Of a stretch of 64,000 bases of DNA, positions 54,029-63,721 are shown piece after piece. The stretch comes from Niastella koreensis GR20-10 (lineage in GTDB: Bacteria; Bacteroidota; Bacteroidia; Chitinophagales; Chitinophagaceae). Location of the stretch: the NCBI RefSeq assembly GCF_000246855.1, contig NC_016609.1, positions 4,848,744 through 4,912,743 on the forward strand, given 5' to 3'. The first letter of the stretch is position 1; every line of letters starts with the position of its first letter. Position numbers and translations under genes: made by a program. The notes beneath the pieces are model-generated. The model was given only the letters and a program-made list of their open reading frames with translations, was not told the DNA's origin and did not search any database.

Positions 54029-56056
54029 TTATTTACCAATATATCCATTATATTCTGCATCCGTTGCGCAATCCCACCAAACAGGCATACTCCAGATGTT
54101 TGGATCTGTTGCATGTGAGTTCACAGCAAGGGCATTGTTTAAGTTATAGTTTAATTCAAGCGTTGTTGGTAAAGCCCAGCGGCGTGACCAATACCGGGGA
54201 TCTGTTGGGGTGCCGCCAGTATATTGAGCGCCGCCTGAAAATAAGGGCCCGCGCTTATAACCGGGATAAACCACGCCAAAAGATCCTACATTACCGGCGC
54301 TGAAATTAAACCGGCGCATGTCGTTATAGTTTTCAATACTGCAACCCATGGCAACATATTTCTGCAGCATAATGTCCTGCATAGTCAGATCGCCTGAGCC
54401 TGCAAGGGCAGCACTATTCATATAAGTAGCGATGGCAGTCGCATCCATGGGCGTCATATCGGGATTGGTAGCATTGAACCCTGCGGCCTTCCAGGAGGTG
54501 AGCTTGGCCTGCATCATATCCAGGTGCGCCTGAATAGCGGCTTTATAAGCAATATAAGCATTGGCAACATCACCCTTTCTCATCAGCACTTCCGCCTTGA
54601 TAAACTGCATTTCGTGATAGGTAAGAATTTCCTGGTCGCTAACCGGGCGAACCTGGAAGGAACCGGTAGAAGCTACAGCGCCAGCACTAAACGCAGCAGC
54701 AGTAGGATACCAGCTAACATCCTTTTCCCCCTGGGTGGCAATGCCTGATGTAGCCAATGCACTGCTACGCATATTTACATACACTGTATCGCCCGCATAC
54801 ACGTAGTTGTTACTGTTTATATACAGGGATCCTGCTTTGTAGGTAACTGTTACAGTATCTGCCACCACCGAATAAGTACGTCCGGCCGACACCTGCGCAG
54901 CAATAAAATTCGCTTTGTCTGTAGCGTTGCTGATGGTGTATTTCAGGGATGTATTCGTAGCGGCATAAGTGGTTGATAAAATAGATGCAGGGCCACCTTT
55001 TACCAGGCGGGTTGCCGCTTCGTAAGAATCAACGCCTATTGAACGAAGCCAGGTATAACCTGTAGCCCGGCCATTGGCATCTAATTGCACACCAGCCATG
55101 GTAGCCGGTACAATTTTAGTCATGCGGGGGTCTACCACACCGGCGCCACGCATATTGGTCAGCAGGTCGTAATAGTATTTTGTAATGCGGTTGGCGCTGC
55201 CATACGCCGCATAATCGAAGTTACCGTTTGTTACCACCGGATCGCCCAGCAAATAATCGGTTACGGTACTGTTGTTTAAACCGGTGAGCACCACATTGTC
55301 GGCAATGCTTTGCGGCCCTTTAGACAAACAATATAAAATAGAGTCTGCATTATACAGGTCTGCTTTTTTTGACAGCTTAAGCATATAGCGGGCTTTCAAC
55401 CCCCAGCAAAGTTTTATCCACTTGTTTACATCTCCATTGTTCCACATGTCGCCGGCTGCCAGTTTGGGCGCGTTGGCATCCTGCGTCCTGCTGAACAGAT
55501 CGATGGCCTCATTCAATTTTGCCATACAACCGTAGTATATGGTTTTGCCATCATCATAGGCAGGGCTTGGGTTTTGGGTTAACGCCTGTGTATAAGGCAT
55601 TTCACCATAGATATCCAGCATTTCCATAAAACCCAGTGCATGAAATACATCAGCTGCAGCCATATAATGATACGCATTCTTTTTCTGGGCTGAACTATAC
55701 AGATCGCTCAAATTGGAAGCTACCTCTATAAACCAGGTTTGATACGGCGTGATATTAACAGAGGTACCTGGAGCCGACATGGTAGTGCTGAATGCATTCA
55801 CATTACCGGTGGCAGAGGCAGTTGTGCTATAATAAATACCGGATATGCATGAGGTACGGAAATTGGTAACCCCTGCGGTATAACAATAAAATTTCTGGAT
55901 CCATGGCAACCGGTTTTGCTCTGCTGCGGTAGCATTGCTAGGAGTACTCGGGTCAACATTTACATCCAGCCACTTTTTACAGGAGGTTGCACCCATTGCA
56001 AGCAGGCCACCTAATATTATATATTTAATACTTCTCATAGTTTTCTTTTTAGTCAT
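54029..56056 (-). CDS. SusD/RagB-like outer-membrane lipoprotein (SusD-like_2), 675 aa
   Basis: Surface glycan- or peptide-binding partner of the SusC transporter. A lipoprotein signal with lipobox A-T-S-C is followed by KKWLDVNVDPSTPSNAT, typical of this family. The TPR-like helices include YHYMAAADVFHALGFMEMLD and YGEMPYTQAL. At 675 aa it is longer than most (about 500-550); the extra length appears to be an insert of low-complexity beta sequence at about 380-460. It starts 4 nt after the SusC stop, so the two are co-translated. The start is either 56056 or 56038 (MRSIKYIIL). Confidence 0.92.
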   Translation of the reverse strand: MTKKKTMRSIKYIILGGLLAMGATSCKKWLDVNVDPSTPSNATAAEQNRLPWIQKFYCYTAGVTNFRTSCISGIYYSTTASATGNVNAFSTTMSAPGTSVNITPYQTWFIEVASNLSDLYSSAQKKNAYHYMAAADVFHALGFMEMLDIYGEMPYTQALTQNPSPAYDDGKTIYYGCMAKLNEAIDLFSRTQDANAPKLAAGDMWNNGDVNKWIKLCWGLKARYMLKLSKKADLYNADSILYCLSKGPQSIADNVVLTGLNNSTVTDYLLGDPVVTNGNFDYAAYGSANRITKYYYDLLTNMRGAGVVDPRMTKIVPATMAGVQLDANGRATGYTWLRSIGVDSYEAATRLVKGGPASILSTTYAATNTSLKYTISNATDKANFIAAQVSAGRTYSVVADTVTVTYKAGSLYINSNNYVYAGDTVYVNMRSSALATSGIATQGEKDVSWYPTAAAFSAGAVASTGSFQVRPVSDQEILTYHEMQFIKAEVLMRKGDVANAYIAYKAAIQAHLDMMQAKLTSWKAAGFNATNPDMTPMDATAIATYMNSAALAGSGDLTMQDIMLQKYVAMGCSIENYNDMRRFNFSAGNVGSFGVVYPGYKRGPLFSGGAQYTGGTPTDPRYWSRRWALPTTLELNYNLNNALAVNSHATDPNIWSMPVWWDCATDAEYNGYIGK

Positions 56057-56060
56057 TTGG

Positions 56061-59000
56061 TTAAAAGGTCATATTTACCCCTAAAGTAAAGCTGGCAACT
56101 GCGGGCACACCCAGGTAATCGATCCCGGTTGAACCTGAACCGCCTGTTCCGCCTGCTGCGCTTACTTCAGGATCCATTCCTTTGTAGTTGGTCCATGTAT
56201 GTAAATTGTAGCCTATTGCCGTTGCAGAAATTTCTTTGAAGATCTTCTTATTCTTCAACATACTGGTGAAGTCATAGGTTAACGACAGGGAACGCAGTTT
56301 CACCCAGTTTACCGAAGTGATAAAATTCATTGAATTCTGGACGTAGCTACCTACCCCGCTTTCTGTACTTGACCAATACCGTTGGATGATATACTTACCT
56401 GAAACCGTTTGGCCATTAATCACATATGACTTATCTGCCTCGTAAGTTTGATCAAAATCAGCGCCTGTTACGGCGTTAACACCGGTTACAGTTACCGATT
56501 GGCGGTTATTCAACAGGGTCTTCTTACTTAACCCGTTCAACACCATAGCATAGTCTGTTCCGTTATACACATCGCCACCCTTGCGGACGTCGAACAACAC
56601 TGATAAAATAAAATGCTTGTAGCGGAATGTATTGTTAAAGCCAGCCAGCCAACTCGGTTCGCGGTTACCCACGATCGGGTTATTGGTGTTGGTCTTATAT
56701 AATCCTGTTAAAGGATCAACCAGGTAGCGGCCATTGGGAATTTCTTTTTTGTTGGCATCTGTTTCACGCAACAGCGTAGTACCGGTCATACCCAGGAAAT
56801 AACCGCCATTGGGAATGGAGGCTGCTTTTACTGATCCGAACTGGGCATCTGTAGGATAAAAATAGGACACCCCGGGCAGGAAGTTCCCCAATCTGCCTTT
56901 GTTATAGGAGAAGTTCAGCATTACATCCCAGGTGAAATCTTTCTGGGAAATGGCTTTACCGGTAAGGGCTACTTCCATTCCTTTGTTAATTACAGAACCT
57001 GAGTTGATCGACATCAAAATGTACCCGGATGTATTGGATAAACGTGGCGAGGCAATCTGGTTCGAGGTTTCGCTGTGGTAATACGTATAATCCAAACCAA
57101 TCCGGTTTTTCAGGAACCGCAATTCACCGCCAACTTCCCAGCTATTCTGAATTTCAGGCATTAAATAGGGATTTCCCTTGGTGTATTGGTTACCAACTCC
57201 AACAAAGGATCCGTAGTTGATCGGGCTGTTCAAATAAGTAGAGGTAACATATGGAGTCGCATCTTTACCAACGCGCGCCCAACTGGCACGTACCTTACCA
57301 AAAGAAAGATAGGGAATATCGGGTATCAACTGGGTAAATACGAATGAACCGCTGATAGACGGATAAAAATAAGACCAGTGATCCTGAGGCAATGTAGACG
57401 ACCAGTCGTTACGGGCGGTGGCCGTTAAAAAAGCAATGTCTTTATAAGAAACGCCTACTTCGCCATAGGCACCTACCAACCGTTTTTTGCTTACGTTATC
57501 TCTGAAGAATTGATTCGTTGGCGCGAAGTTCAGGAAGCTGATGTTGTTGGCAGAAATAAAATTGTACCCCCAATGGTTCTGGCTGGTGCCATCGGTATTC
57601 TCTGAAGTGGTTCCCAACATCAGGTGCGTATCAAAACCTTTAAACGTTTTATGCCAGTTACTCATTAATGTGGTGGTAGTATAGGCATAACTAACCTGGT
57701 TTTTGCTCAGGCGGCCGTTCTGATACATTTGTATTACTGCCGAACCAGGTGCTGTATAGGAATAATCATTCGTATAATACTGGTCGTAACCCAGGCGCGC
57801 TATCACATCCCACCAGTTGGCAATTTTGTAGCTGGCGTTGATGCCGCCGGTGATACGTTTTGTTTGTGAGGTGAGTCTATCTTTATTAACGATCCAGTAT
57901 GGGTTGTCTACATCGCTTTCCAATGGAAGCGCTCCGGCCAATTTACGATATTGCGTACCATCGGGGTTTTGATAATTACTCATATTGAATACCTGCGGCC
58001 AGGTATAAACAGCGCCCATAGCCCCATTACCTCCGCCACCATATAAACCGGAAGTAGTTAATGTTCTGTCGGTATTGGCAACAGAATAAGCCACATTGGC
58101 GTTCAGGGTAAGCGCACCATACTTCTGCTCGCCATTAAACCGGAAAGTAGTTTTATTATACCCGGTGTTTGGCAAAATACCGGTTTGTTTAAAATTAGAA
58201 CCCGATAAATAAAAAGAACCATTCTTTGAACCGCCCGATACGTTCACGTTGTTATCATACGTAATACCGTGCTGAAAGAAATCCTTGATATTGTTATAGA
58301 TCGTATCTGATGGACCAACTGGCAGGCCCCAGTTGCTATAGGTATTCGTATTAAGCACCCCATTGATGGAAGGATAACTACCATTGGCAAACTGGGTTTG
58401 CGCTTCAGGCAATTTATTCGCCCAGCTGCTGACTACTTTACTGGCCACACTCACTTTTACCGTGCCTTCGGCTCCTTTCTTGGTAGTGATGATGATAACC
58501 CCATCAGCCGCCCGTGATCCATACAACGCTGCTGCTGCTGCGCCCTTCAATACCGACAGGCTTTCGATATCTTCGGGGTTAATATCCATCACCCGGTTTG
58601 AATACGTGGTATTACTGCGGGTAGCTCCATCAGTACCAGAATTACCGGTAGGTTGAGTGGAGTTATCATAGATAACACCATCCACTACAAATAAGGGCGA
58701 GTTCTGCCGGTTTTCTGAGGTAGAATTACCACCGCGAATGGTGATAGAGGCGCCGGCTCCCGCTGCACCACTAAACTGGGTAACGTTTACACCAGGCACT
58801 TTACCTACCAGCGAGTTTACCACGTTGGTGTTTTTATTTTTCATCAACTCTCCTGCGTTCAGCTCGGTAACTGAATACCCCAATGCTTTCCGTTCTTTTT
58901 TAATGCCCATCGCTGTAACCACCACATCCTGCATCTGGCCGTTATCGCCCATCACCATGTGTACCTGCATACCTGCAGTGGCTTTTATCTTTTGTCTGGA

Positions 59001-59312
59001 ATAACCCACATAGCTGAATTCAAGCATAGCGCCTTCTTTTGCCGTAAGGGTGAATGCGCCTTTCATATCGGTAACGGTGGCATGGCTTGTGCCCACCAGC
59101 GTAACTGTTACTCCTGGCAGTGGTGTACCATCTTCTGCAAGCACGGTCCCGTTAATGGGAACTCCTTGTGCCATCAGGGTGTTTGTAATCATGTTAAGTG
59201 TTGCAAACATGACCAAACTAAATAGCTTCCATTTTCTCATACTATTACTTTTTGGTTTTTTAACTGCCTGTAGCAGCCTGGTGAATTTTCTCATACAGTT
59301 TTTTTGGGTCAA
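56061..59312 (-). CDS. SusC/RagA-like TonB-dependent outer-membrane receptor, 1083 aa
   Basis: Signal peptide (WKLFSLVMFATLNMITNTLM, end MAQG). A carboxypeptidase-like regulatory domain (about 50-135, VPINGTVLAEDGTPLPGVTV) and a plug domain (about 140-260, with LVGKVPGVNVTQFSGAAGAG and SLSVLKGAAAAALYGSRAAD) precede a beta barrel to the end. The C-terminus ends in an aromatic (FTLGVNMTF) for outer-membrane assembly. It imports a substrate captured by the SusD protein; no glycan enzymes lie next to the pair, so a peptide or unusual glycan is possible. The start may be 59294 (MRKFTRLL) rather than 59312. No sigma/anti-sigma pair is adjacent. Confidence 0.95.
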   Translation of the reverse strand: MTQKNCMRKFTRLLQAVKKPKSNSMRKWKLFSLVMFATLNMITNTLMAQGVPINGTVLAEDGTPLPGVTVTLVGTSHATVTDMKGAFTLTAKEGAMLEFSYVGYSRQKIKATAGMQVHMVMGDNGQMQDVVVTAMGIKKERKALGYSVTELNAGELMKNKNTNVVNSLVGKVPGVNVTQFSGAAGAGASITIRGGNSTSENRQNSPLFVVDGVIYDNSTQPTGNSGTDGATRSNTTYSNRVMDINPEDIESLSVLKGAAAAALYGSRAADGVIIITTKKGAEGTVKVSVASKVVSSWANKLPEAQTQFANGSYPSINGVLNTNTYSNWGLPVGPSDTIYNNIKDFFQHGITYDNNVNVSGGSKNGSFYLSGSNFKQTGILPNTGYNKTTFRFNGEQKYGALTLNANVAYSVANTDRTLTTSGLYGGGGNGAMGAVYTWPQVFNMSNYQNPDGTQYRKLAGALPLESDVDNPYWIVNKDRLTSQTKRITGGINASYKIANWWDVIARLGYDQYYTNDYSYTAPGSAVIQMYQNGRLSKNQVSYAYTTTTLMSNWHKTFKGFDTHLMLGTTSENTDGTSQNHWGYNFISANNISFLNFAPTNQFFRDNVSKKRLVGAYGEVGVSYKDIAFLTATARNDWSSTLPQDHWSYFYPSISGSFVFTQLIPDIPYLSFGKVRASWARVGKDATPYVTSTYLNSPINYGSFVGVGNQYTKGNPYLMPEIQNSWEVGGELRFLKNRIGLDYTYYHSETSNQIASPRLSNTSGYILMSINSGSVINKGMEVALTGKAISQKDFTWDVMLNFSYNKGRLGNFLPGVSYFYPTDAQFGSVKAASIPNGGYFLGMTGTTLLRETDANKKEIPNGRYLVDPLTGLYKTNTNNPIVGNREPSWLAGFNNTFRYKHFILSVLFDVRKGGDVYNGTDYAMVLNGLSKKTLLNNRQSVTVTGVNAVTGADFDQTYEADKSYVINGQTVSGKYIIQRYWSSTESGVGSYVQNSMNFITSVNWVKLRSLSLTYDFTSMLKNKKIFKEISATAIGYNLHTWTNYKGMDPEVSAAGGTGGSGSTGIDYLGVPAVASFTLGVNMTF

Positions 59313-59402
59313 TGAATCTGTGCTTGAATAGGGAAAAGGCTTTTCTGTTCAACTAATATTGAACGTGTTCAGAAAGCATCGTTTTCATAAGTCATGATAT
59401 GG

Positions 59403-60152
59403 TTATAAAACCTGGATCCCCAGCTCGATATACGGCCTCAATCTGGGATCGTCGGGTGGAAGCTCTGTAATAAGCACATCTATTTGCTGAATATCACAGA
59501 TATGGATAGGTTGTAGCGTATTGATCTTTTCAGAGATGGTTAAACAAACCGTTTTGCGGGCCGACTGGATCATTGCCTTTTTCAATTGCACTACTTCCCA
59601 ATCGTTGTCGGTAGTGCCATGTTTAATATCAATAGCGTTGATGCCTAAAAAGCACAGGTCGGCATTGATTTGTTTGATCTTGGCAATGGCTTCGGCGCCT
59701 ATGGTGATCTTTGAGTTTTTTGAAATGCGGTCACCGATCATAATAACATCGATGCTTGGGTGTTGCATGTATTCCAGGATAGCCGGAATACTGCCCGACA
59801 TGAACGTGGCTTTTAACTGGCGCGGCAATGCACGGGCCAGTTCAATGATGGTAGTGCCACCACTGGTAAGCACAAACATGTCGTTTTGTATAAGGGCCGC
59901 CGCTTTATGGGCGATTATCTTTTTATGGTCTTGTGAATAAACGTTGTCGGCCGGGTAATGTACCTCGTTGAAGGAATGGCTCAGCGCTCCGCCATGTACT
60001 TTTATGATCTTGCCTTCATCGGCCAGTTCCTGCAGGTCCCTGCGAATAGTGTCTTCCGATACCCTGATCTCCTGGCTAAGCAGCGACGATAGCACTTTAT
60101 TGTGCAGGTTCACCTGATGCAAAATATAAGCCTGGCGCTCTTTTTTAAGCAT
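59403..60152 (-). CDS. DeoR-family transcriptional regulator, 249 aa
   Basis: An N-terminal winged helix (LSSLLSQEIRVSEDTIRRDL, KIIKVHGGALS) is followed by a sugar-phosphate-sensing DeoRC domain (VLTSGGTTIIELARALP, VIMIGDRISK). This family represses sugar-uptake genes. It lies immediately upstream of susC on the same strand (90 nt) and is probably the regulator of the susCD operon, which suggests that the operon imports a sugar whose phosphate is the inducer. Confidence 0.9.
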   Translation of the reverse strand: MLKKERQAYILHQVNLHNKVLSSLLSQEIRVSEDTIRRDLQELADEGKIIKVHGGALSHSFNEVHYPADNVYSQDHKKIIAHKAAALIQNDMFVLTSGGTTIIELARALPRQLKATFMSGSIPAILEYMQHPSIDVIMIGDRISKNSKITIGAEAIAKIKQINADLCFLGINAIDIKHGTTDNDWEVVQLKKAMIQSARKTVCLTISEKINTLQPIHICDIQQIDVLITELPPDDPRLRPYIELGIQVL

Positions 60153-60468
60153 ATACGGTTAGTAGTGGTTGTATTGCAATATAACCTTATTTAACGCACA
60201 AAAAAGCAAAATAACCAACCAATAACGCAATTTATGCGGTTTTTAATCTAATCAAACATCCAAGTTGCTGGTTTATGCGGTATCAATCAGCAAGAAGCAG
60301 TCAATTAACTTACGTTAAAGCAGAAAGGCGGAAAAGGGTGGCAGGTTCCAGGTTCGGGACTGCAGGTTACCAGTTACCAGTTACCGGTTGCCCGTTTCGC
60401 GGAAAAGGAAAACAAAAAGCCTCCCTGGACTGAACCAGAGAGGCCTTATTCGACAAATTTCAACCTGT
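60153..60468. other. Intergenic with short tandem repeat and terminator
   Basis: Four 7-bp units of (A/G)GTTACC type at 60365-60392 (GGTTACC, AGTTACC, AGTTACC, GGTTGCC). At 60416-60452 a hairpin (AAGCCTCC...GGCCTT type) with an A-run on its left forms the terminator of the metalloprotease gene on the minus strand. The rest, 60153-60330, is the promoter region of the DeoR gene. Confidence 0.55.
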
Positions 60469-63000
60469 CTATTTTATCAGCACAGAGCCTGACCAGCTTT
60501 CTTTATTATCAGTAATACGTATTATATATATACCAGCGCCCCAGTTACCCGGAATGTTAACGGTTGTATTATACAAGGCGGAAGTAAGCCGTTTTGAATA
60601 CACCCGCTGTCCCATACTGTTGAAGATCTCGATCACCGAAAGCTCGTTGGTAGCTTTTTTGATCTGCAGCGTGGTATTGCGTAATACCGGATTTGGATAT
60701 ACCAACACCTGCACCCTGTCGTTTCCTGAAGGCAGGGTAATGATCACCGATTTGCTGTAAGTATATGCGCCGTCTTTATCAACCATTTTCAGGCGGTAAT
60801 AAAAACGGTTTACGTTTTGCGCATTCACCAACGCATCGGTAAACTGGTAATAATTGGTGAGTGTATTGGTCAACCCTTTTGCCGGAAGACTTCCCATCGC
60901 AACATATTTACTGCCATCGGTACTTCTTTCAACAACAAAATGATCGGTCTGAACTTCCGTTTCAGTTGTCCAGTTCAACTCATTTTTGCCATTGTTATAA
61001 TACCCGTCAAATTTGGTAAGCAGCAGCGGCAATGAAACCGCCGTTGGAAAAAACACAGAAAGATCGGCCGCAGTGGAACTACCCGCAACCGTGCAACCGG
61101 TACTGTTGTTTGAACAGGGTTCTGCTATCACCCGCATCCGCAGGTACGTATCCATTTTTGGTAATGTAGCCGGCGTGGTAAAGTTAAACGTAACATCATC
61201 TATCACACAGGTTGATCCTGAGTTGTAGATCTCTTCATTGGCGTCTGCAAAATCACCATCGTCATTGTAATCAATAAACACCTGTAATTTATTCGGCCAG
61301 GGATCAGGGGTATTATTATATCCTATATTGGCCTGGGCAGTATATGTTGTATTTGCCAGTAAACCTGTAGCACTACAGGTGCTGTTATTATAAATATCGC
61401 CATAAAAAACTGGGCTGGGAGTATATTTCAGGTCCTGCAGCAGAAATGACCACAATAAGCCATAAGTGGCGCCCGTTGGAGCGGCCTTGCTGTAACAACC
61501 GGAGGTGGTATGGGTGTTATTGCCTACATAAACGGTTTTAGTAATGGAAGTGGGTCCATTTATATTGGTAGCAGTAAGTGTAATGTTTTTATAACCCGGG
61601 GTAGAAAAACTAACGGCCTGGCTGTTGCTGGTGGAAGAGGCAGGGGTACCATCCTGGAAGGTCCAGCTAACGCCGGTAACCTGGCCCACACTGTAGTTTG
61701 TGAATGTAATACTGCTGCCTGTGCAAATATTGGTTGCAGAGGCGTTGAACTGCGCCACGGGCGTTATGGCATTACAGGCCGAAAGACAGTTTACACTGGG
61801 CTGGCCAAGATAGGTGCTTATGGAACTGATGCTGGCAGCACTGAAAGTAGTGGCAGCAGGGCTGCTAACTGAAGGCGACATAATATACCCGGAGGAGGCA
61901 TCGTGATTAGCGCCAAAATTATGGCCGGTTTCATGCGCCTGCAGGGAACCAAGCTGGGCTGCATCCAACGACGCCAGGTCCTCAAGCACCTGGTACCTGT
62001 TTGCTGAACAGGTTGCACCAACCCACGCGAGTCCAATCACTCCGGTATTTCCTGCATTGTCAGTTATATTCCTGGTAGTCCAGTAAGTTGCCATGTCATA
62101 GGTAAAGCCAAAATGGCCCGCCTGTCCCCAGGCTGAAAAATCCGGCAACAAAACAGTAGCATCCTGACCGGTATACAGCGGTGTTAAGGCGTTATTGGCT
62201 GCAGCAGTCGATATATACTGACCGGCAATCCTGAACTCGAGGTATTGACTGGGGGTAAACTGTGCATTGCTATATATGCCTACCATGGTGTTCAACACCC
62301 CGATATTATGTTCCTGTACCCTGGCAGCGGTACCATAACGGATATACATAGAATCATCAGAAGCGATGGCTACCTCCGTCATTTTACAGGTGCCGGTGGC
62401 CGTACCTTCCACGCGGGCGGTAGTATTGTTTGCAAGCTGCCTCGTTTGAAGTTCCGACACCCCGCAACTGAGGTCTGTACGCGGGTAAACATCTTTAACA
62501 TCGTACACTACGTAAACATTGCCATTTGCCTGTTTATCGAAGTATTGCAGCGGTTCAATAAACCAGCTCTGGCTGCTTCCGTTCAGCATGCCATAAATAA
62601 GATCGTTGGTAATCGTAAGGTATACGTTGCTGCTGCCCTGGTTAGTTAAAATCCCCTGGTAGGTCATACAGGCCGGTTTGGGAAACTCCTGGCGGCCCTG
62701 GGGCGTTGCAACCACCAGTTTATAATTATTACTGAGAATATCATGCGCCTGCAGGTTCATCGGAAAAGAAACCAATCCCGGCAGGTTCAATTCCAACGGA
62801 ATATTTCCCTGGCCGGCCTGTTTCATATACTGGTCCAGACCGGCGGTATTGATCTGGTACAACGCATACTTTTTGAAGATGTGTGAAAGCGAGGTAACAG
62901 ATTGATTTGAAATGGCCTTTGCAGTGATTTTTTCCTGGGCGAGCATACGGATAGGCAAAAGCACAGCTGCTAATGCCACCAATTGTTTAAATCGGGTCAT
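60469..63000 (-). CDS. Secreted M12B/reprolysin-like metalloprotease with T9SS sorting domain, 843 aa
   Basis: Signal peptide (MTRFKQLVALAAVLLPIRML). The protease domain has zinc ligands in H356-E-T-G-H360-N-F-G-A-N-H366-D and the Met-turn YIMSP. A PKD domain (about 415-495, PVAQFNASATNICTGSSITF, VSFSTPGYKNITL) and a GEVED-like domain (NKLQVFIDYNDDGDFADANE) follow. The C-terminal Por/T9SS sorting domain is VLVYPNPVLRNTTLQI with MGQRVYSK and AGIYIIRI. The protein would be exported across the outer membrane by type IX secretion and anchored or released as a protease. Confidence 0.93.
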   Translation of the reverse strand: MTRFKQLVALAAVLLPIRMLAQEKITAKAISNQSVTSLSHIFKKYALYQINTAGLDQYMKQAGQGNIPLELNLPGLVSFPMNLQAHDILSNNYKLVVATPQGRQEFPKPACMTYQGILTNQGSSNVYLTITNDLIYGMLNGSSQSWFIEPLQYFDKQANGNVYVVYDVKDVYPRTDLSCGVSELQTRQLANNTTARVEGTATGTCKMTEVAIASDDSMYIRYGTAARVQEHNIGVLNTMVGIYSNAQFTPSQYLEFRIAGQYISTAAANNALTPLYTGQDATVLLPDFSAWGQAGHFGFTYDMATYWTTRNITDNAGNTGVIGLAWVGATCSANRYQVLEDLASLDAAQLGSLQAHETGHNFGANHDASSGYIMSPSVSSPAATTFSAASISSISTYLGQPSVNCLSACNAITPVAQFNASATNICTGSSITFTNYSVGQVTGVSWTFQDGTPASSTSNSQAVSFSTPGYKNITLTATNINGPTSITKTVYVGNNTHTTSGCYSKAAPTGATYGLLWSFLLQDLKYTPSPVFYGDIYNNSTCSATGLLANTTYTAQANIGYNNTPDPWPNKLQVFIDYNDDGDFADANEEIYNSGSTCVIDDVTFNFTTPATLPKMDTYLRMRVIAEPCSNNSTGCTVAGSSTAADLSVFFPTAVSLPLLLTKFDGYYNNGKNELNWTTETEVQTDHFVVERSTDGSKYVAMGSLPAKGLTNTLTNYYQFTDALVNAQNVNRFYYRLKMVDKDGAYTYSKSVIITLPSGNDRVQVLVYPNPVLRNTTLQIKKATNELSVIEIFNSMGQRVYSKRLTSALYNTTVNIPGNWGAGIYIIRITDNKESWSGSVLIK

Positions 63001-63149
63001 TTATATACGGGTTTTTAACAGTGCCTAAATGGCTGCACCAAGATAAAACTAAAAAAGGGAAAAAAATTTTCTCCCACCTGTCCAATTGGGTTTGAGCCGG
63101 TCATTATTACTGTATAAACGCACTAATAATAACTATAAAATCAAACTAA

Positions 63150-63623
63150 ATGAAACAGGTAGTAAATGTTTACGAAAAAGGACAACGCGCATTGAAAGCT
63201 TTAAACACCCTGGGTGCTTACAGTCACCGGTCACTGATTGAAAGACCACTGGCGAATTTAATTTTGTACCGGGTATCGCAGCTCAACGGTTGTGCATTCT
63301 GTCTTGATATGCACTCCAAGGACCTGTTGGCCGAAGGTGAAAACGTGCAACGGTTACTGGTGCTGAACGCCTGGAGAGAAACGCCTTTCTACAGCGACCG
63401 CGAACGCGCTGCACTGGCCTTTGCCGAAGCGCTTACCCAGATCAACAACGGCCATATTGATGATGCTGTTTATAATGAAGCCCTGCAACAATTCACCGAA
63501 GAAGAACTGATTGACCTTACCTTTTGCATTATCACTATCAACAGTTATAACCGGGTAAACATTGCCTTCCCTAACCCGGCTGTTGTGGGTACGTATAAGG
63601 TAGGGATGTTTGAAAATGCCTAA
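63150..63623 (+). CDS. Carboxymuconolactone decarboxylase / AhpD-like protein, 157 aa
   Basis: All-helical AhpD-type protein with the redox motif NGCAFCLDMHSKD (Cys48, Cys51, His55), preceded by LILYRVSQL and followed by TPFYSDRERAALAFAEALTQ. It probably has alkylhydroperoxidase-like or disulfide-reducing activity. The next gene, YCII/DGPF-like, starts 99 nt later; the two commonly occur together with an ECF sigma factor, expected beyond the window edge. Confidence 0.92.
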   Translation: MKQVVNVYEKGQRALKALNTLGAYSHRSLIERPLANLILYRVSQLNGCAFCLDMHSKDLLAEGENVQRLLVLNAWRETPFYSDRERAALAFAEALTQINNGHIDDAVYNEALQQFTEEELIDLTFCIITINSYNRVNIAFPNPAVVGTYKVGMFENA

Positions 63624-63721
63624 AACCGTTTCACGATTCACGATTCAGCATTGCCGGCTGCCAACTCCATTAATAATAAATACTAACTTCCCGTATTCTG
63701 CGGGATCAAAAAAAAAGCATT

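Noticed and set aside
60440-60470. CGACAAATTTCAACCTG after a hairpin, resembling the repeat tail
   Set aside because: Overlaps the coding end of the metalloprotease gene, and similarity stops after 17 bases. Not counted as a tenth copy.
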